NCBI GenBank assembly: GCA_944325615.1
Contig: CALVAU010000101.1
Span: 1-15,584 of the forward strand
DNA from: Candidatus Gastranaerophilales bacterium
Lineage (GTDB): Bacteria; Cyanobacteriota; Vampirovibrionia; Gastranaerophilales; Gastranaerophilaceae
Direction: 5' to 3'
Length of the DNA: 15,584 nt
Made by a program: the position numbers and the translations under genes. The notes below the pieces were generated by a model. The model was not told the DNA's origin. It made no database searches and saw only the letters and a program-made list of their open reading frames with translations. Of this stretch, positions 1-6,117 are shown one piece after another. Position 1 is the first letter of the stretch. Each line of letters opens with the position of its first letter.

Positions 1-191
1 AAATAAATTCAGGTTCAGATAAAATATATCAAGAATTTGAGCAAATGGGATTAGATAGAAAACGTGCAGAAAGAATGCTTGAAGAACTTACAACCTCAAG
101 GGAGCTTACAAATACCGAAATGAAGTATGGAATGACTTTGGATGAAATGATTTCAAAGATAAATAATTCTGTTATTTCAGAATCTGCATAA
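1..191 (+). CDS. 3' end of an unrecognised gene (C-terminal about 62 residues)
   Basis: Reading from base 3, the frame is open for 62 codons and stops at TAA 189-191. The start lies outside the window. The visible residues are polar and rich in charged side chains (for example QEFEQMGLDRKRAERMLEEL, then MTLDEMISKINNSV), which suggests alpha helices in a soluble domain. There is no membrane segment or signal peptide in this part. I do not recognise the family. It is the only plus-strand gene in the left part of the window and runs convergently into the phosphodiester glycosidase gene: the two stop codons overlap so that bases 172-191 are coding on both strands. An uninterrupted frame of this length in such AT-rich DNA supports a real gene, but the fragment is short. 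Confidence 0.6.
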   Translation, partial: INSGSDKIYQEFEQMGLDRKRAERMLEELTTSRELTNTEMKYGMTLDEMISKINNSVISESA

Positions 192-978
192 ATGATTTTA
201 AACTTCTGCCCCCGCCATCGCCTTTGGTTGAGATGACTTCAATTTCATCTTTGTAATTCATAGAAGTTGAGCTCCCGCCATCAAATGCCATAGCTCTGTC
301 AAATCCAAGATTTTTACACAAATCTCTCACTTCATATAAATCCATAGGATGCTCATCTGTAATTATTAAAATATGCAGTTCGCCATTTTTAAGTCCGACG
401 ATTGTTCTTGAGGTTTTTTGTAATACTGAACTAGATTCTCTAACAACTTCTCCGTTTTTTTTGACTATGAAAAATTCTTCCTCAAGTCTTAAATCAGGGA
501 GTATTGAAGGCCCTCCTTGAGCGGCAGTTCGAACGACACAGCCAAAAGTCGTAGGGTTATTATGTGGTGCAATTTCGTATCTGAATTTTGTGCCTTCATC
601 ATTGCATTCTAAAATCCTAAATTCTGTTCTATTTAATATCTTATCAAGGTTTCTTCTTAATTCTGGGTTGTTCATTAAGCTTTCATTAAATCTTGGATCC
701 TCTAATGTAACATAATCATTTGTTATATAAGAGATTGTTTTTTGATTTTTCGGGTCAAAAAATCCTGCATTAATTGTTAAAATAGCCTTTGTATTTTGGT
801 GCATTTCTTTGTTGGTAATAAGAGCTTCACTAGAGATAAATCTTATTTTCTTTTTTATCTTTTCTCCATGCAGAATAATATGATAAATTCCGTCATCGAA
901 ATTTATTTCAATTGGTTCTGCTGCAGTAGAAAAATTTCCAATCAATAATAAAGCAAGTAGAATTATTATTTTTTTCAT
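172..978 (-). CDS. Secreted phosphodiester glycosidase family protein (NAGPA/DUF2233 domain)
   Basis: 268 residues from the preferred start at 976-978. A longer frame opens at 1011, but it would overlap lptF/G and push a hydrophilic stretch ahead of the signal peptide. The start at 978 puts MKK directly before a hydrophobic core (residues 4-14) with probable cleavage near STAA (17-20), and AAGGA lies about 11 bases upstream. Family hallmarks are visible: TINAGFF (68-74), GGPSILPD (155-162), SRTIVGL (190-196), AMAFDGGSSTS (229-239) and a terminal GDGGGRSL (253-260). Known members of this family (human uncovering enzyme NAGPA and bacterial relatives) hydrolyse sugar-1-phosphodiester bonds. The substrate here is unknown. 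The gene is last in the lptB-lptF/G operon, with 4 bases between genes, so it probably acts in the periplasm or outer envelope on a glycan or lipid-linked sugar. The 3' end overlaps a convergent gene by 20 bases. Confidence 0.85.
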   Translation of the reverse strand: MKKIIILLALLLIGNFSTAAEPIEINFDDGIYHIILHGEKIKKKIRFISSEALITNKEMHQNTKAILTINAGFFDPKNQKTISYITNDYVTLEDPRFNESLMNNPELRRNLDKILNRTEFRILECNDEGTKFRYEIAPHNNPTTFGCVVRTAAQGGPSILPDLRLEEEFFIVKKNGEVVRESSSVLQKTSRTIVGLKNGELHILIITDEHPMDLYEVRDLCKNLGFDRAMAFDGGSSTSMNYKDEIEVISTKGDGGGRSLKSFMQILK

Positions 979-982
979 AAGC

Positions 983-2095
983 TTATAAATCCTTAGACTT
1001 GTAAAATGCAATAATACACGCTAAAAATGCGAGCGGAGGGAATATTGCGGTAATCAACGGCGGCAATATTCCTTTTTCAGCGAGAAGATCAAAGAACGGA
1101 AGAGTTATATAATATACAAATATACACCCTATCGCAATAGTAAAACCTACTAATCTTTGTTCTCTAGGTTTGCTGAATCCCAAAAGAGTTCCCATAATCG
1201 CAAGCAATACGCATACAAAAGGATGGAAAAATCTTTGGAAATATTTATTTAACATAAACCTGTACTCTTCAGTCATATTTTCTTCTTTAAGAAGTGATAT
1301 GTAATTTTTTAAATCTTTGTTAGTGATATCTCTGTCTCTTTTTGTGCTGTACATCATCAATGTATAAGCATTTTGTGAAGCTTTCCCGTCGAGCAGACTC
1401 ATACTGTTCAATTTTAGTATATCTCTGAATATTCCGTCAGATGTAATTATGTATTTAGTAATATCATTTAAAATCCATTTGTTTTTCAGGCATTTGCCTG
1501 TTTTTGCAACGTAAATTTCTGAAAGTTGGTGTACATCCGAATATAAATTTTTTGAAAAATCAAGTACAATTATGTTTTGCATATCCCCTAATGAAAATTT
1601 TGAAATAACAACGGCTTTTGTTGGATGCCCTGTTTCATCTTTTTGTGTGTAAATATATTGAGTAGTAGGTCTTATACCATGAATTGCCTGTAATTTTTGG
1701 CAAGAATAAGGAATAAGCTTGTCATATGTAACAAAGCATAAGCCAGTGAAAATAAAGCTTAAGACAAGAACCGGTGCAAGAATTCTGTAAAAAGACATTC
1801 CAACAGCCCTAAAAATAGTTAATTCGCTGTCTTTGCTTAATTTGTCAAATGTGAAAAGTGTTCCCAAAAGCAAGCCTACCGGAAAAGCTTTCCCTAAAAT
1901 CTTAGGTAATTCATAAGTTAATATTAGAATTGCTGTCTTGATTCCATATTCACCGGCAAGCGTTCTTTTAATTGTATTTAAAAGCATTTCAGGTGCAATC
2001 CAAACTACTGTAAACAGTAATATAGATACAAATGCAGCCATAAATACCTGCATGAAAATATATTTGTCATAAACAGTTAGTCTGAACGGCTTCAT
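983..2095 (-). CDS. LptF/LptG family lipopolysaccharide export permease (YjgP/YjgQ)
   Basis: 370 residues, close to the usual length for LptF or LptG (about 360). The topology is classic. Membrane segments lie near 14-36, 53-82 and 102-122. A periplasmic beta-jellyroll region follows, about 125-280, and the protein ends in three membrane segments (about 287-308, 315-336, 343-366). The stretch ELPKILGKAFPVGLLLGTL (62-80), followed by the charged coupling-helix segment DKLSKDSELTIFRAVGMS, is the most typical part of the family. LptF/G pairs with the ATPase LptB to extract lipopolysaccharide from the inner membrane and pass it to LptC/LptA. The ATG overlaps the lptB stop by one base (TAATG), which implies translational coupling. 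Only one such permease gene is visible. Canonical systems use an F/G heterodimer, so a partner may be encoded elsewhere or this protein may act as a homodimer. Confidence 0.92.
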   Translation of the reverse strand: MKPFRLTVYDKYIFMQVFMAAFVSILLFTVVWIAPEMLLNTIKRTLAGEYGIKTAILILTYELPKILGKAFPVGLLLGTLFTFDKLSKDSELTIFRAVGMSFYRILAPVLVLSFIFTGLCFVTYDKLIPYSCQKLQAIHGIRPTTQYIYTQKDETGHPTKAVVISKFSLGDMQNIIVLDFSKNLYSDVHQLSEIYVAKTGKCLKNKWILNDITKYIITSDGIFRDILKLNSMSLLDGKASQNAYTLMMYSTKRDRDITNKDLKNYISLLKEENMTEEYRFMLNKYFQRFFHPFVCVLLAIMGTLLGFSKPREQRLVGFTIAIGCIFVYYITLPFFDLLAEKGILPPLITAIFPPLAFLACIIAFYKSKDL

Positions 2096-2820
2096 TAGAG
2101 CGCAAAGTCCTTTCCTAAGTAAAATTCTTTAGCAACAGGATCGACAGCTACATCTTGGCTTCGACCTTGAATTTTTATCTTACCGTCGAATATAACGTAA
2201 GCTCTGTCTGTAATTGAAAGTGTTGCTTTAGGGTTGTGGTCTGTAATAAGAACTCCTAATCCTTTATCTTGTGAAATTTTTCTTATGTTATCTTTGATTT
2301 CTCCGATAGCGATAGGGTCAATACCTGCAAAAGGTTCATCAAGAAGCATGAAATCAGGGCTTGCTGCGAGTGCTCTTGCAATTTCGACACGTCTTCTTTC
2401 TCCACCGGATAATGATACGGCTGAATAATTACGCAGTTTAAGTACTCCAAATTCGGTCAATAATTCTTCAAGCTTTCTTTTTTTCTCATTTTCTGTGAGC
2501 TTATCATTCATTTCTAAAACAAGTTTGATGTTATCTTCTACTGTCAGTTTTCTGAAAATAGAAGCTTCTTGAGGAAGATATCCAATCCCTGCTTTTGCCC
2601 TGATATTCATAGGCCAGCTTGTAATATCTTTTCCGTCAAGCAGAATTTGTCCTTTATTTGGTTTTACAAGTCCTACAACCATATAAAAAGTTGTTGTCTT
2701 ACCGGCACCGTTCGGGCCCAAAAGGCATACAACTTCGCCTTTGCTCATATTAAATGAAATATCATTTACAACGCTTCTGTCGCCATATATTTTTACTAGA
2801 TTTTTTGCCGTAATCTCCAT
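2095..2820 (-). CDS. lptB: LptB, lipopolysaccharide export ABC-transporter ATPase
   Basis: 241 residues, the standard LptB length. All nucleotide-binding motifs are present: Walker A GPNGAGKT (35-42), Q-loop Q84 in GYLPQEASIF, signature LSGGERRRVEIARALA (137-152), Walker B FMLLDE with catalytic E162, and switch H195 in TDHN. The stretch GIGYLPQEASIFRKLTVEDN and the end of the protein (VAVDPVAKEFYLGKDF) are characteristic of LptB rather than the related LivF/LivG ATPases. It powers lipopolysaccharide extraction with the overlapping LptF/G permease gene. A Shine-Dalgarno-like GGGG lies about 7 bases before the ATG (CAT at 2818-2820). First gene of the operon; a good promoter sits just upstream. 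Confidence 0.95.
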   Translation of the reverse strand: MEITAKNLVKIYGDRSVVNDISFNMSKGEVVCLLGPNGAGKTTTFYMVVGLVKPNKGQILLDGKDITSWPMNIRAKAGIGYLPQEASIFRKLTVEDNIKLVLEMNDKLTENEKKRKLEELLTEFGVLKLRNYSAVSLSGGERRRVEIARALAASPDFMLLDEPFAGIDPIAIGEIKDNIRKISQDKGLGVLITDHNPKATLSITDRAYVIFDGKIKIQGRSQDVAVDPVAKEFYLGKDFAL

Positions 2821-2850
2821 TATATTACCCCGTTGTCTAATATATAAAGT

Positions 2851-2879
2851 ATTCTACTTTAAATAATTCCTCATTGCAA
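2851..2879 (-). promoter_or_regulatory. Predicted promoter of the lptB operon
   Basis: On the minus strand TTGCAA (2874-2879) is followed after exactly 17 bases by TAGAAT (2851-2856), a good sigma70-type match (4/6 and 5/6). The predicted transcript would start near 2844 and leave a leader of about 25 bases containing the GGGG ribosome-binding site. Read by eye only. Confidence 0.55.
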
Positions 2880-3048
2880 TTTTTTATTAAGCAATGAAAC
2901 GTTTAGTTATATTAGATATCTTTAAGATATGTAAAAGATATAAAAAATATATGTTAAATCAAATAATCATTCGGGCATACCATGATTATAAAACCATTTT
3001 CTTTTTCTTTATTTTCTCCTACACACTAACCTTTTACAATGAGATAAA

Positions 3049-3062
3049 GCCGCAATAGCGGC
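3049..3062 (-). terminator. Hairpin terminator downstream of trpS
   Basis: GCCGC (3049-3053), loop AATA, GCGGC (3058-3062), a perfect GC-rich stem about 20 bases after the trpS stop. On the minus strand it is followed by TTTAT, a weak T-run. It is the only GC-rich inverted repeat in this gap. Efficiency is uncertain because the T-run is short. Confidence 0.6.
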
Positions 3063-3079
3063 TATTATTTTGTCTAAAA

Positions 3080-4084
3080 TTAGTACATATTCACAAGTCT
3101 TCTTACTTCTTTGAGAACTTTTTGAGCTTCAGCTCTAGCTTTTTCAGAACCATCTTTAATAATTTTGTGAACGATTTCTGGGTGAGCTTCGTAGTATGCT
3201 CTTTTTTCTCTAATAGGTGCAAATTTTTCATTAATTAATGCGCCTAATTGTCTTTTACAATCAGCACAGCCTCTCAGTCCTTTTTCGCATTCACATCTTA
3301 CTTTTTCGACTTGGTCTTTATCTGCAAAAATTTCCCAGTATTTGAAAGCAACTTCACACTCATCAGGATGTCCAGGGTCATCTTTTCTCATTCTGCTTCT
3401 GTCAGTAATTGCAGACATTACTTTTTTAGCTGTAACTTCTGCTGAATCTGAAATTTTTATGTCATTTTGGAAAGATTTACCCATTTTGTTTCCGTCAAGT
3501 CCGCAAATTAGTGAACAATGGTTCAAAATAGGTTCAGGTTCATTGAAAAACTCACATTTATATATGTTGTTGAACCTTCTTGCAATATCACGAGTGATTT
3601 CGATATGAGCTACCTGATCAATTCCTACAGGAACATAAGAAGAATTAAACATCATAATATCAGCACTCATCAATACAGGATATCCCATTAGTCCGTAACT
3701 TATTTGAGAATTTGCTCCCTCTTTTGTTCTTAAGATTTTTGCCATATCTTTTAAGGTCGGATCACGTTCTACCCAATTTTGCGGGGTTACCATACCAAGA
3801 TAGATATTCAATTCGGCAATTTCAGGTACAAGCGATTGTACGTATATCGTTGAAACTTCAGGGTCAATCCCGCAGCTTAGCCAATCGATTACGACATCTA
3901 CTACATCGTTTTTTAAATTTTCTGTTTTATCGTATTTAGTAGTAAGAGCGTGCCAGTCAGCAACAAAGAAAAAGCTTTCATATTTTTTTTGAAGCTCTAC
4001 CCAATTTTGGATTACACCCAAATAATGTCCCAAGTGTAATTTCCCTGTTGGTCTCATCCCTGATACTATTCTTTTGTTTTCCAT
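3080..4084 (-). CDS. trpS: Tryptophanyl-tRNA synthetase with iron-sulfur-cluster motif
   Basis: 334 residues, typical for bacterial TrpRS. It charges tRNA-Trp with tryptophan in the cytoplasm. Class I signatures are present: HIGH variant HLGH (17-20) within GMRPTGKLHLGHYLG, KMSKS variant KMGKS (200-204), and the active-site stretch VPVGIDQVAHIEITRDIARRFN. The C-terminal anticodon-binding part contains C243, C266, C273 and C276, spaced exactly C-x22-C-x6-C-x2-C. This is the motif reported to bind a [4Fe-4S] cluster in Thermotoga maritima TrpRS; an extra C264 lies inside it. AAGGA lies about 9 bases before the ATG. The gene appears to be a single-gene unit, with an extended -10 promoter upstream and hairpins on both sides. 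Confidence 0.96.
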   Translation of the reverse strand: MENKRIVSGMRPTGKLHLGHYLGVIQNWVELQKKYESFFFVADWHALTTKYDKTENLKNDVVDVVIDWLSCGIDPEVSTIYVQSLVPEIAELNIYLGMVTPQNWVERDPTLKDMAKILRTKEGANSQISYGLMGYPVLMSADIMMFNSSYVPVGIDQVAHIEITRDIARRFNNIYKCEFFNEPEPILNHCSLICGLDGNKMGKSFQNDIKISDSAEVTAKKVMSAITDRSRMRKDDPGHPDECEVAFKYWEIFADKDQVEKVRCECEKGLRGCADCKRQLGALINEKFAPIREKRAYYEAHPEIVHKIIKDGSEKARAEAQKVLKEVRRLVNMY

Positions 4085-4110
4085 ACTTACACGTCCTTTC
4101 TAACTTTCCC

Positions 4111-4119
4111 ATTATAGCA
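4111..4119 (-). promoter_or_regulatory. Predicted extended -10 promoter of trpS
   Basis: On the minus strand the sequence reads TGCTATAAT, a perfect -10 hexamer (4111-4116) preceded by the extended TGn element. The matching -35 region (around 4134-4139) is poor, which is usual for extended -10 promoters. The transcript would start near 4104, about 20 bases before the ATG, leaving room for the AAGGA ribosome-binding site. Confidence 0.6.
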
Positions 4120-4148
4120 GAAAAAAGAAAAACTTTTATAAACCAATA

Positions 4149-4178
4149 AAAAAAGATGGATATAATTCCATCTTTTTT
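4149..4178 (-). terminator. Rho-independent terminator of the 94-residue gene
   Basis: A 12-bp perfect stem: AAAAAAGATGGA (4149-4160), loop TATAAT, TCCATCTTTTTT (4167-4178). On the minus strand the hairpin ends in an uninterrupted T-run, directly after the small gene that stops at 4202. It separates that gene from the trpS promoter. The A/T tails would let it work on the plus strand too, but no plus-strand gene ends here. Confidence 0.85.
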
Positions 4179-4201
4179 ATTCTTCCTTCTTTTCCTATTA
4201 A

Positions 4202-4486
4202 TTATGCAACGACTTTTGATACAAAATTTGTAATTTCAAAGAATGTGTCTTTAACAAACTCTTTTGCCAGTGTTGAGACCGGTCTGTTTTCAATGCATTC
4301 AAACACATAGTAAATCGGATCTCTTGAGTTGTTAAATCTCATTCTTTTATCGTTTTTATCTAAAAATGTATAATCTTCGTAAGAACAACCTTTTTTGTTT
4401 TTTCTGTTTGTTCTTTTTCTTATCAACGTTCCGAATTGTCCGTTTCCGTTAGTATCGTTTTTTGATCCCATTGTTGTTGGTAACAT
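4202..4486 (-). CDS. Small protein of unknown function (94 residues)
   Basis: I do not recognise this protein. It starts at 4484-4486, with a purine-rich AGAGAG ribosome-binding site about 7 bases upstream. The N-terminal third is polar and strongly basic (RKRTNRKNKKG, about 23-33), the middle looks beta-rich (SYEDYTFLDKNDKRMRF), and the C-terminal part (about 71-94) is a probable amphipathic helix (LAKEFVKDTFFEITNFVSKVV). There are two cysteines (one after the basic stretch, one in FECIEN), with no metal-binding spacing. No signal peptide or membrane segment is visible. The gene stands alone between two strong hairpin terminators, with a 14-bp palindrome upstream, so it is probably expressed and regulated by itself. 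The terminators and ribosome-binding site are the main support that it is real. Confidence 0.7.
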   Translation of the reverse strand: MLPTTMGSKNDTNGNGQFGTLIRKRTNRKNKKGCSYEDYTFLDKNDKRMRFNNSRDPIYYVFECIENRPVSTLAKEFVKDTFFEITNFVSKVVA

Positions 4487-4536
4487 TTTTAAGCTCTCTT
4501 TCTAAAATCTCTTCTTTATCTCTTATGTATATATAA

Positions 4537-4542
4537 AGTATA
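4537..4542 (-). promoter_or_regulatory. Possible -10 element for the 94-residue gene
   Basis: TATACT on the minus strand (4537-4542) lies about 50 bases before the start codon. No convincing -35 is present at 16-18 bases. The region is very AT-rich, so a chance match is possible. Confidence 0.3.
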
Positions 4543-4584
4543 TAGCTTTTAAAAAATTGCTTTTTTAGTCTTTAAAATGTTAAA

Positions 4585-4598
4585 AAATGTTAACATTT
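4585..4598. promoter_or_regulatory. 14-bp palindrome, operator-like
   Basis: AAATGTTAACATTT is a perfect 14-bp palindrome. Its left half, with flanking A (AAAATGTT), is repeated 10 bases upstream at 4574-4581, about one helical turn away. It lies about 45 bases upstream of the possible -10 of the 94-residue gene and outside the efflux-operon terminator. It could be a binding site for a dimeric regulator; AT-rich background makes chance occurrence plausible. Confidence 0.4.
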
Positions 4599-4611
4599 AA
4601 AAAGTACAAAT

Positions 4612-4635
4612 AAAGCCCATAATTATATGGGCTTT
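4612..4635 (-). terminator. Rho-independent terminator of the efflux operon
   Basis: A 9-bp perfect stem AAAGCCCAT (4612-4620), loop AATTAT, ATGGGCTTT (4627-4635). On the minus strand it is followed by ATTTG after the terminal TTT. It lies 29 bases beyond the stop of the outer-membrane channel gene, the last gene of the efflux operon. Confidence 0.8.
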
Positions 4636-4664
4636 TAGAACAAAGTATACAGTACAAAATAATA

Positions 4665-6110
4665 TTATTTTTCAGCTTTTATATCTTCATCAAGTTGGAG
4701 TTCTATATCTTCATCGGCTTTGCTTGCAAGGTTTTTGCCTATTGCTTTTTCAAGCGCAGCTTTTGCTGAATTGTATTGATATAAGGCTCCGTAGTAGTTT
4801 AGTTGAGCTGTTTGATAAGTTGTTTGGGCTTCTTTTAATTCAATCGGGTTTGCTTCGCCAACTCGATATCTGCCGTATGATAATTCATAATTTTCTTTTG
4901 CTTGTTTTACCTGCAAAATTGCAACAGGTATCTGATTTTTCTTCTCTACGAGTGTCAAATAGGCATTTTGAATTTCTAAATAAATTTGGTTTTGAGTATT
5001 TTGCGCATTAGCAAGTTCTTTATCATATAGGTATCTTGCTTCTTTAATTTCGTTTCTAATAAGCATTCCGTTTATTGTCGGAAAGTTTAGGTAGCCACCG
5101 ATGTTATAACCATAATTTGAGGTGAAACTTTTACCACCTATTTGGTATTGTCCTTCTATTGATAATGTCGGAAAATATGATTTTTTAACTAATTTAAGAG
5201 TTTGTTTGGCTGTCTCAACTTTTGTTTCTGCAAGTTTTAAATCAGGTCTTGCATCTCTTGCAATATCGACAGCTCCATCAAGGGTTATGTTTACAGGCTC
5301 ATATCTGAGTCGTTCTTGTACATTGTATTCATCAATAAAAGGGACACCCATTACGTTGTTCAATTTTGCGACAGCCAAATTGACGGCATTACTTGCCTGT
5401 ATAAGTTGAAGTTTTGCATTGCTCAAGTTTGATTCTGCTATTGTTACATCTACTTTAGGGTTAAGTCCTATTTCATAAAAGGCTTTTGCCTGATCATAAA
5501 ACATTGTATATTGGGACACGGTTGTTTCAGCAACTCGTTTTTTTTCGTATGAATATAAAAGGTTAAAATAAGCTTCTTTTGTCTCATAAATAACATTATT
5601 AATTGTCTCAGACAAAGTTGATTTTTGACCTTCATATTCCAAACGTCTTATTGTAGCTTGGTTTTGAGTAACACCGAAGTCATACAGCATTTGTTGCAGA
5701 GTAATTTGTCCAAGAATAAAGTAATTGAAAGTCAAATTTCTGCCTAATGCATCAGATAATTGTAATTGTTTGATTCTCGTATAACCTGTCTGCCAGCTGA
5801 ATTGCGGGAAATAGTTAGACCAAACCTGTTTGATTTTAGCATCAGACGCCAGTACATCGTGGAATGCCGCATTTATTTGCGGGTTGTTTCCAAGTGCAAT
5901 TTCAAGACAGCGTTCCAGGGTAAGGTCAATATTTTTTTCGACAGAACCTTCGATAATTACTTTGTCATTGACCTTTTTAGGTAATACTTCTTCAGCCTGC
6001 GGAAACTCTTTCGGATTTATGGTGTTACCAACTTGAACTGAGGCGGGAGCTCCGATTACAGAGGTTCCAAAACTTATTAAAAATGTCGTTAATATTATTT
6101 TTTTTAGCAT
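4665..6110 (-). CDS. TolC-family outer-membrane efflux channel
   Basis: 481 residues, usual for the family. An N-terminal signal peptide (MLKKIILTTFLISFGTSVIGA, cleavage near residue 21) lacks a lipobox cysteine, so this is TolC-like rather than an OprM-type lipoprotein. Two OEP repeats follow (about 60-265 and 275-460), each made of long helices rich in Ala, Gln and Asn. LTLERCLEIALGNNPQINAA and ITLDGAVDIARDARPDLKLAE mark the starts of the two repeats. It forms the trimeric outer-membrane duct through which the RND pump expels its substrate. It is the third gene of the operon, 7 bases after the pump gene. An AAGGA lies within the 3' end of the pump gene, rather far from the ATG, so translation may depend on coupling. 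The terminator is at 4612-4635. Confidence 0.92.
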   Translation of the reverse strand: MLKKIILTTFLISFGTSVIGAPASVQVGNTINPKEFPQAEEVLPKKVNDKVIIEGSVEKNIDLTLERCLEIALGNNPQINAAFHDVLASDAKIKQVWSNYFPQFSWQTGYTRIKQLQLSDALGRNLTFNYFILGQITLQQMLYDFGVTQNQATIRRLEYEGQKSTLSETINNVIYETKEAYFNLLYSYEKKRVAETTVSQYTMFYDQAKAFYEIGLNPKVDVTIAESNLSNAKLQLIQASNAVNLAVAKLNNVMGVPFIDEYNVQERLRYEPVNITLDGAVDIARDARPDLKLAETKVETAKQTLKLVKKSYFPTLSIEGQYQIGGKSFTSNYGYNIGGYLNFPTINGMLIRNEIKEARYLYDKELANAQNTQNQIYLEIQNAYLTLVEKKNQIPVAILQVKQAKENYELSYGRYRVGEANPIELKEAQTTYQTAQLNYYGALYQYNSAKAALEKAIGKNLASKADEDIELQLDEDIKAEK

Positions 6111-6117
6111 AATTTAT

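Noticed and set aside
2959..2970. TCAAATAATCAT shared with 14825-14836
   Set aside because: A single 12-base match between two AT-rich gaps, with no continuing similarity on either side. Chance is the simplest explanation.
2894..3058. A 54-codon plus-strand frame starting at ATG 2894 in the lptB-trpS gap
   Set aside because: It has no ribosome-binding site, the protein is a low-complexity mix of Lys, Ile, Phe and Tyr expected from AT-rich DNA, and its end falls inside the trpS terminator hairpin.
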